Below, piece after piece: positions 5,962 through 10,667 of a stretch of DNA of 10,667 bases. The notes beneath the pieces are model-generated. The model did no database searches and was not told the origin of the DNA. It worked only from the letters and a program-made list of their open reading frames with translations. Location: assembly GCA_029940345.1 (NCBI GenBank), contig JAOZRC010000126.1, positions 1-10,667 on the forward strand. Direction: 5' to 3'. Both the position numbers and the translations under genes were made by a program. Each line of letters starts with the position of its first letter. Positions within the stretch are counted from its first letter, which is position 1. Source of the stretch: Desulfobacterales bacterium. GTDB taxonomy: Bacteria > Desulfobacterota > Desulfobacteria > Desulfobacterales > JAUCGF01.

Positions 5962-7165
5962 CTGGAAAAAATGTGAACGTGAGGGATTTCGCACGCGCGA
6001 TGCCCACCTGATGCAGGAATTTGGGAAACATCCGCATGTTGAAAAAATGTTGGTGATTAATCGCCCGGTTTCATTATCCGAAATCGTTCTGCTTAGACGA
6101 AATTGGCGGGTGCGTCAAGGGCGTCGCTTAATTCGTAAACACAACCTTTGCATCTCCCAAGGCGTAAAAAAAGGTGCCGATGATCATATTTTTAACCTTG
6201 ATATGATCGTTCCTGAAATTATCCGACCGATTATAATGCGGCGCCATTGGACGCCTTATATCTTCGGTCAAAATCAAATTCTAAAAGCCGTATCTTGGGC
6301 GCTGGCGTATCTTAACATGGACCTGAACTATGCCTTGTTTATTTCGGCACCCTTATTTACACCTTTGGTTCAAAAATTACACCCCAAAGTTTTTGTTGCG
6401 GATGCGCAGGACAATTTTTTAAAACTTAAATCTTATCGTAATACACCTCACCTGGAGCACTATTATCAATTTTGGCGCGACCATGCGGACGTGCTTATTT
6501 CCAACTCGCCCGAAACTACCCGTTGGCTAAGGCAAAACCGTCCTGATGCAAAATGTATTCCCAATGGCGCAGATTTCACTTTTTTTAGGAGAGACGTTTC
6601 TTACGAAACCCCTTTGGATATGCGCTCGGTTAAGCGGCCCATTGTCGGGTTTGCCGGTAAAATGCAGGAGATGTCAGATGTTGAATTGATACAGCAGCTG
6701 ATCGAAACAATGCCGGAAGTCAGCTTCGTTTTTATCGGCCAATTACTAAATCCACGCTGGGTCAAATCATTGTGGCGGTATCCCAATGTGCATTATCTCG
6801 GTGATAAACCCTATGCACAACTGCCTCAATATTTAGCAGCCTTCGATGTTTGTATTATCCCCTACAGCCAGAAGCGGCAGCACGGGGTCGATCCGATTAA
6901 ATTTTATGAATATTTAGCGATGGGTAAACCGGTGGTCACCACGCTTGTCGGAGATGTTGCCCGTTATGAAAACCATCCCCAGGTGATTATCGGGAAAACA
7001 GATGACGCCTTTATACAGGGAGTGAAATTTTTTCTAAAAAAAATTATGCGCAATGACCCTCTGGAAACGGCCTCTCTGCCCGAGCAATGTTCGTGGAAGA
7101 TAAAGGCGGATTATATCATTCAGAAAATAGATAGCCTGATGAAAAGGGGACAAGTCTCCTTTTAA
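5933..7165 (+). CDS. GT-B fold glycosyltransferase (GT4/TuaH-like)
   Basis: Predicted 410-residue cytoplasmic or membrane-peripheral glycosyltransferase with two Rossmann-like domains. The N-terminal acceptor domain covers about 1-205, with IFGQNQILKAVSWALAY at 110-126 and an SNSPETTRWL block at 190-199. The interdomain segment is IPNGADFTFF (209-218). The donor-binding domain includes IVGFAGKM (237-244), VSFVFIGQ (263-270), VHYLGDKPYAQLPQYLAAFDVCIIPY (286-311, read as one block) and the sugar-nucleotide site DPIKFYEYLAMGKPVV (320-335) with Glu326. The layout recalls TuaH of Bacillus teichuronic acid synthesis. Donor and acceptor are unknown. The start is taken at ATG 5933 (MKLVTIPFHDW) with GAGAG upstream, rather than a longer frame 39 bases earlier. 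It overlaps the WaaL/Wzy-like gene, so both probably build the same surface glycan. Confidence 0.88.
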   Translation: MKLVTIPFHDWKKCEREGFRTRDAHLMQEFGKHPHVEKMLVINRPVSLSEIVLLRRNWRVRQGRRLIRKHNLCISQGVKKGADDHIFNLDMIVPEIIRPIIMRRHWTPYIFGQNQILKAVSWALAYLNMDLNYALFISAPLFTPLVQKLHPKVFVADAQDNFLKLKSYRNTPHLEHYYQFWRDHADVLISNSPETTRWLRQNRPDAKCIPNGADFTFFRRDVSYETPLDMRSVKRPIVGFAGKMQEMSDVELIQQLIETMPEVSFVFIGQLLNPRWVKSLWRYPNVHYLGDKPYAQLPQYLAAFDVCIIPYSQKRQHGVDPIKFYEYLAMGKPVVTTLVGDVARYENHPQVIIGKTDDAFIQGVKFFLKKIMRNDPLETASLPEQCSWKIKADYIIQKIDSLMKRGQVSF

Positions 7166-7206
7166 CTTTTTTAATATTGAATTCAAACAATCATAATGAG
7201 GTTGAC

Positions 7207-7875
7207 ATGGCAGAAAAAGCATTCCTACCGTTAGCTGATTATTGTAAATTTCCGGAAACTGAGATGAAACGACGGGCATCAGAGTTTTATGCGGAGATGA
7301 GGCGTCGCCGTACTGTACGAAACTTTTCAGATCAGTCCGTTGATCGTGGCATTATCGAAGACTGTCTTCGCACTGCCGCTACAGCTCCCAGCGGTGCCAA
7401 CCAACAGCCTTGGCGTTTTGTCGTTGTGTCCGACCTCACTGTTAAACGGCAAATTCGTGAGGCATCTGAAAAAATCGAGAACGAATTTTACAGCAAAAAA
7501 GCTACTGAAAAATGGACCGATGCCCTAAAACATTTAGGAACCGTTCCAAGTAAGCCATTTCTGGAAATAGCGCCCTATCTGATTGTAATTTTTTCTCAAA
7601 AATACAGCATTTCCGCAAACGGGAAAAAGTCGAAGCACTACTATGTATCAGAATCTGTGGGTATTGCCACGGGCATGCTCATTACGGCCCTGCATCATGC
7701 AGGCTTGGCCGCATTAACCTACACGCCGGTCAACATGAAGTTTCTAAATAAAATATTGGCAAGACCCTCAAACGAAAAACCGTTTATGATACTTGTGGTC
7801 GGTTATCCATCGGAAACCGCTCTTGTGCCTGTAATTCAGAAGAAAGCGTTGGAGGATATTTCTGTTTTCGTCTAA
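7207..7875 (+). CDS. Iodotyrosine deiodinase-like nitroreductase-family flavoprotein
   Basis: Predicted 222-residue FMN enzyme of the nitroreductase superfamily that closely resembles iodotyrosine deiodinase (IYD/DEHAL1), which reductively dehalogenates mono- and di-halotyrosines. MRRRRTVRNFS (31-41) and APSGANQQPWRFVVV (60-74) form the FMN-phosphate and isoalloxazine sites. Glu91, Tyr95 and Lys116 fall at the spacing of human Glu157, Tyr161 and Lys182, the active-site lid that grips the amino-acid zwitterion. Thr173 in TYTPVN matches human Thr239 near flavin N5 with the same 82-residue offset from the Glu. SANGKKSKHYY (136-146) and VVGYPS (197-202) also match. The ATG at 7207 has GAGG five bases upstream; an in-frame TTG at 7177 is less likely. 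It lies 41 bases after the glycosyltransferase gene and may be read from the same promoter. A generic nitroreductase would lack the lid residues. Confidence 0.82.
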   Translation: MAEKAFLPLADYCKFPETEMKRRASEFYAEMRRRRTVRNFSDQSVDRGIIEDCLRTAATAPSGANQQPWRFVVVSDLTVKRQIREASEKIENEFYSKKATEKWTDALKHLGTVPSKPFLEIAPYLIVIFSQKYSISANGKKSKHYYVSESVGIATGMLITALHHAGLAALTYTPVNMKFLNKILARPSNEKPFMILVVGYPSETALVPVIQKKALEDISVFV

Positions 7876-7882
7876 AATAAGG

Positions 7883-8026
7883 GGCATCCTTCATTTGTCA
7901 GTTTATACTTTTTTGTGGTCATACAATGTAAAGGCCGTAGAACGATTTTGCAAATCGTTCATTATCGCTGTAAATCGTTCTACGTTAAAAAGTGTAAATT
8001 ACTTTTGGGCCAATTTGGAGGATGCC
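7883..8026. repeat. 144-bp nested inverted repeat with alternative hairpins
   Basis: The outer ends are GGCATCC (7883-7889) and GGATGCC (8020-8026), followed inward by an imperfect pairing of GTTTATACTTTTT with AAAAAGTGTAAAT. The core has CGTAGAACGATTT (7936-7948) and AAATCGTTCTACG (7972-7984), a perfect 13-bp stem around 23 bases. The left core arm can instead pair with AAATCGTTC at 7952-7960, giving a 9-bp stem with a 3-base loop, so the two folds exclude each other. It starts seven bases after the IYD-like stop. It may be a MITE-like element or a processed hairpin RNA, and could terminate the upstream operon. Confidence 0.6.
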
Positions 8027-8068
8027 ATATGATCTGATTTTTTAAACTGAAAAAAAGCGACTTTACGG

Positions 8069-8096
8069 TTGCCAACAAACACGATTATGATATATT
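8069..8096 (+). promoter_or_regulatory. Candidate glyS promoter
   Basis: TTGCCA (8069-8074, 5 of 6 to consensus), a 16-base spacer, and TATATT (8091-8096, 5 of 6). If used, the transcript would begin near 8103 and carry the entire 160-bp palindromic element in a leader of nearly 290 bases. The element may therefore have been inserted between this promoter and glyS. Confidence 0.4.
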
Positions 8097-8159
8097 AACA
8101 AAATATAATAGGAAAAGAGTATCTTTCATATCTTTTTAAGAGCGGTGAACATTCCCTTA

Positions 8160-8319
8160 GAGCCTGTTTGAAAAGTCTTAAATCGGCTACAAAAGCGTGA
8201 GAGCGGTTCTGATTTCCGCAAATTTCATGGCAATAGGCCGGCTATTCCCTTAAAATTTGCGAAAATCAGCCCTCGCTCTCACACTTTTTCGCTTCGATCA
8301 CGACTTTCCAAGCAGGCTC
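8160..8319. mobile_element. 160-bp MITE-like palindromic element with TTA flanks
   Basis: The whole element is an imperfect palindrome. Its left 80 bases and the reverse complement of its right 80 share GAGCCTG at the ends, then GTGAGAGCG, CTGATTT, CGCAAATTT and a central AATAG/CTATT, with most positions pairing by eye. TTA occurs directly at both borders (8157-8159 and 8320-8322). As the palindrome itself would give TAA on the right, this looks like a 3-bp target duplication. TNA duplications are typical of some IS5-family groups, which is the suggested but unproven source of transposase. It encodes nothing. A second copy starts at 10614. Confidence 0.75.
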
Positions 8320-8390
8320 TTAAATGCGGGAGGAAAGGGAACGTGAATTGCTAAAAAAAATTGGCTTTATTTTGAATTGCAGAGGAAACT

Positions 8391-10472
8391 ATGGACACTT
8401 TACTACTGGAGATTGGAACAGAAGAAATCCCGGCGGGATATATCAAACCTGCTTTGGATGTGCTCGAAGCAACCCTTTTACAGAAAATGGATAAAGCGCG
8501 CATTACTCACGGAGACGCCAGAACGTTGGCTACGCCGCGTAAACTGGCGATCCAAATTGAAAATGTCGCTCTTCAACAAACGCCCCAGACTTCGGAAATT
8601 ACGGGACCGCCTCTGAAAGTTGCCTATGATGACCAGGGACGTCCGACCGTTGCCGCCATTAAATTTGCTGAAAAAGTTGGAATTGACGTTGATGCGCTTG
8701 CCGTTAAAAAAACCGTCAAAGGATCCTATTTATGTGCTGCGGCTACGGATGCGGGAGGTCCTTCAATTGAATTGCTAGCCCAAATGCTTCCGAGTGTGAT
8801 GCAGGCGGTTCCATTTCCCAAAAAAATGCGCTGGGGCGACCTGTCCCTTGAATTTGCCCGTCCGATTCATTCAATATTAGCCCTTTTGGGAAACACCGTT
8901 GTCCCTTTTGAGTTGGAGGGAATTGCCAGTGATCGATTCACGCATGGGCATATATTTATGCAACCGGGTAAAATTGAAATCACGAACCCTATAGAATACG
9001 TCGATGCTTTATCCGAAAGGTACATTCAGATTGATCAGGATCAGCGTCGCAACGATATTGAACAGGACATTCAACGCACTGCTAAAGAGTTGGGCGGTCA
9101 AGTGTTGCCTGATGATGAACTCCTTGATACGGTTACGAATTTGGTGGAATATCCGTTTGTTGTGGCCGGTAAATTTGACGCCAAATTTCTTGAACTTCCT
9201 GATGAAGTCCTGATCACAGCGATGCGTGAACATCAGAAATATTTTGCCGTCACCGACACAAATAACCGTCTGATGCCTTATTTTATCACGGTCAGCAATA
9301 CAAAAGCGCGGGACATGGCACTTGTCGCTATAGGCAACGAACGGGTTTTGCGTGCGCGTCTCGAAGATGCTCGTTTTTTTTATAACAGCGATTTAAAAAT
9401 ACCCCTGGATACATGGGTTGAAAAATTAAAAACGGTTCTTTTTCAGAAAAAACTTGGCAGTGTCCATGAAAAAGTGATGCGTGTGTCTGACATGGCCGAA
9501 TTTATCGCTGAAACGGTTGAACCCGGTTCTGATTTGAAAACTGTCGCGTCACGAGCGGCGATACTCTGCAAAGTAGATTTGGTGAGCCAGATGGTTGTGG
9601 AATTTACTAAACTGCAAGGTATTATGGGCCGTGTATATGCAAATCAAGCCGGCGAGCCGGATGACGTTGCCCAGGCGATTGAAGAACATTACCGACCCAC
9701 TTATTCAGGAGGTCCGCTGCCGGCAAGTAAGACCGGAGCCGTTTTAAGCATTGCGGACAAAATTGATTCTATCTGCGGTTTTTTCGCCGTAGGCCTGATC
9801 CCCACAGGGGGGGCTGACCCTTATGCTTTAAGACGTCAGGGTATTGGCATCATTCTGATTATGCTGGATCAGGACTTTACATTTTCACTGCGAAGCCTGA
9901 TTGATAAGAGCCTGGCGAGCCTTCACGAAAAGTGTAAAGAAGAAGCGGATGCCATTTCGGAAAAAATAGCGCTATTTTTTCATAACCGGATGGCCCATCT
10001 TCTGGCTGAAGATGGTTTTTCAAAAGATGTTATCGCTGCGATAATCAGTGTCTCATCAGATAACATTCCGAATGTATGGAACAAAGTACGCGCACTTCAA
10101 GCACTGAAAGCCAAACCTGATTTCACGCCGCTCGCTGTTGCCTTTAAACGTGTCGTCAATATCATTAAAAAGAGTGCCGATTCGTCAACTGAAAATCTCA
10201 ATGTCATTACTGAACGCTTTGTTCATGAATCTGAATCCGCTCTTTTTAACGCCTATAATGAGGTTTCGGGAAAGGTAGCAGACCATTTGAAGCATAACCG
10301 CTTTGAAGATGCAATTTTAAAAATTGCCACATTACGCGATCCTGTCGATACCTTTTTTGATAGCGTGATGGTGATGGATAAGGATTTGAAATTACGTGAA
10401 AACCGATTGGCTTTGTTGAAACAGATTGCAGACCTGTTCGCAACTTTTGCCGATTTTTCAAAGCTCTCTTAA
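8391..10472 (+). CDS. glyS: Glycine--tRNA ligase beta subunit
   Basis: Predicted 693-residue beta chain of the bacterial alpha2beta2 glycyl-tRNA synthetase. It contributes tRNA recognition while the alpha chain (GlyQ) forms glycyl-adenylate. Characteristic blocks are LLLEIGTEEIPAGY (4-17), ITGPP (70-74), MRWGD (146-150), REHQKYFAV (279-287), ERVLRARLEDARFFYNSDLK (317-336), KVDLVSQMVVEFTKLQGIMG (394-413), TGGADPYALRRQ (472-483) and FFDSVMVM (655-662). The C-terminal part (about 580-693) is the DALR-type anticodon-binding region. Length is normal for the family (about 690). The start has AGAGGA four bases upstream. In many bacteria glyQ lies immediately upstream; here that place is taken by repeats. 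The gene is bracketed by two same-orientation copies of a MITE-like repeat. Confidence 0.97.
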   Translation: MDTLLLEIGTEEIPAGYIKPALDVLEATLLQKMDKARITHGDARTLATPRKLAIQIENVALQQTPQTSEITGPPLKVAYDDQGRPTVAAIKFAEKVGIDVDALAVKKTVKGSYLCAAATDAGGPSIELLAQMLPSVMQAVPFPKKMRWGDLSLEFARPIHSILALLGNTVVPFELEGIASDRFTHGHIFMQPGKIEITNPIEYVDALSERYIQIDQDQRRNDIEQDIQRTAKELGGQVLPDDELLDTVTNLVEYPFVVAGKFDAKFLELPDEVLITAMREHQKYFAVTDTNNRLMPYFITVSNTKARDMALVAIGNERVLRARLEDARFFYNSDLKIPLDTWVEKLKTVLFQKKLGSVHEKVMRVSDMAEFIAETVEPGSDLKTVASRAAILCKVDLVSQMVVEFTKLQGIMGRVYANQAGEPDDVAQAIEEHYRPTYSGGPLPASKTGAVLSIADKIDSICGFFAVGLIPTGGADPYALRRQGIGIILIMLDQDFTFSLRSLIDKSLASLHEKCKEEADAISEKIALFFHNRMAHLLAEDGFSKDVIAAIISVSSDNIPNVWNKVRALQALKAKPDFTPLAVAFKRVVNIIKKSADSSTENLNVITERFVHESESALFNAYNEVSGKVADHLKHNRFEDAILKIATLRDPVDTFFDSVMVMDKDLKLRENRLALLKQIADLFATFADFSKLS

Positions 10473-10532
10473 TCGACTAAGGCCGTTTCACTTGTTTTGG
10501 CATGGATTTTGCAAGAGTAAATAGCACCAGAT

Positions 10533-10550
10533 GCTAATTTACGAATTAGC
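10533..10550. repeat. Small stem-loop after glyS
   Basis: GCTAATT (10533-10539) and AATTAGC (10544-10550) pair perfectly around TACG, 61 bases after the glyS stop. The stem is AT-rich and no T-run follows immediately, so a factor-independent terminator is possible but weak. Confidence 0.35.
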
Positions 10551-10565
10551 GCTCATGTTTCCTCC

Positions 10566-10590
10566 GGTTCCCACGCTTTGCGTGGGAACC
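10566..10590. repeat. REP-like 11-bp hairpin
   Basis: GGTTCCCACGC (10566-10576) and GCGTGGGAACC (10580-10590) are perfect inverted repeats around TTT. Palindromes of this GTTCCCACGC type are, from general knowledge, common as dispersed intergenic repeats in many Gram-negative genomes. It could also act in transcript 3'-end formation for glyS. It ends 20 bases before the TTA that precedes the second MITE-like copy. Confidence 0.6.
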
Positions 10591-10613
10591 CTCCTGCCAA
10601 ACCAAATCACTTA

Positions 10614-10667
10614 GAGCCTGTTTGAAAAGTTTTAAATCGGCTGCAAAAGCGTGAGAGCGGTTCTGAT
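10614..10667 (+). mobile_element. Second copy of the MITE-like element, cut by window end
   Basis: These 54 bases match the first 54 bases of the element at 8160-8319 at 52 positions, and are also preceded by TTA (10611-10613). The differences are T for C and G for A. The rest lies beyond the window. The orientation is the same as the first copy, so the two form direct repeats around glyS about 2.45 kb apart. Confidence 0.8.

Larger units (their letters stand above)
7876..8390. other. 515-base intergenic region upstream of glyS
   Basis: No gene is seen here and glyQ is absent. The region is built of a 144-bp nested inverted repeat (7883-8026), a candidate promoter (8069-8096), and a 160-bp MITE-like palindrome (8160-8319). 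A short leader ends in the glyS ribosome-binding site (AGAGGA, four bases before the ATG). A frame of under 60 codons from the ATG at 8324 runs out of frame into glyS and is probably chance. Confidence 0.5.

Noticed and set aside
7883..8026. CRISPR array, suggested by repeated AAATCGTTC
   Set aside because: There are only two direct copies 20 bases apart plus an inverted one; spacing and unit length do not fit an array.
8160..8319. T-box or other riboswitch in the glyS leader
   Set aside because: The structured segment is a palindromic repeat with a second copy downstream of glyS; no T-box or antiterminator pattern is visible.
8324..8500. Short frame beginning ATG at 8324 with GGGAGG nearby, possible leader peptide or glyQ remnant
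   Set aside because: It runs out of frame into glyS, and its translation does not resemble the GlyQ C-terminus.

Overview
The window reads as bacterial chromosome from an anaerobic Gram-negative, most plausibly a Desulfobacterota (Deltaproteobacteria-like) organism. This is inferred from a two-subunit-type GlyRS beta gene, a single-cluster low-potential-type ferredoxin, an MCE-family lipoprotein, a Wzy/WaaL-type membrane protein, moderate GC and abundant palindromic intergenic repeats. No taxonomic marker settles it.

Layout. (1) 87-725, minus strand: a MazEF-type toxin-antitoxin operon. Its near-consensus promoter is overlapped by a perfect 17-bp palindrome, a likely autoregulatory operator. 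(2) 1016-1699, plus: a single-domain MCE (MlaD-like) lipoprotein with a coiled-coil tail and no transporter partner nearby. It converges on (3) 2027-4347, minus: a two-gene operon of a small single-cluster ferredoxin and a 689-residue protein. The protein's C-terminal half matches cyanobacterial long-chain acyl-ACP reductase (AAR), including the nucleotide motif and the catalytic cysteine. Its N-terminal half is a separate conserved-looking region of uncertain function. (4) 4504-7875, plus: a Wzy/WaaL-like polysaccharide polymerase or ligase, an overlapping GT-B glycosyltransferase, and a flavoprotein of the nitroreductase fold. The flavoprotein carries the full substrate-binding signature of iodotyrosine deiodinase. 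(5) 8391-10472, plus: glyS, without glyQ beside it.

The intergenic DNA is rich in structure. It holds a 54-bp stem-loop between the convergent genes and a 144-bp nested inverted repeat with two mutually exclusive hairpins. A 160-bp MITE-like palindrome bounded by TTA direct repeats lies before glyS, and the first 54 bp of a second copy, 52 of 54 identical, lie at the window edge after glyS. There is also an 11-bp-stem REP-like hairpin and a short heptamer repeat tract.

The most interesting unit is the ferredoxin plus AAR-fusion operon. It suggests that an anaerobe reduces acyl thioesters to fatty aldehyde, perhaps for ether lipids, alcohols or hydrocarbons. Second is the deiodinase-like enzyme, which predicts reductive dehalogenation of halotyrosines in a bacterium of this kind. 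Functions are homology-based readings by eye; no database search was run.
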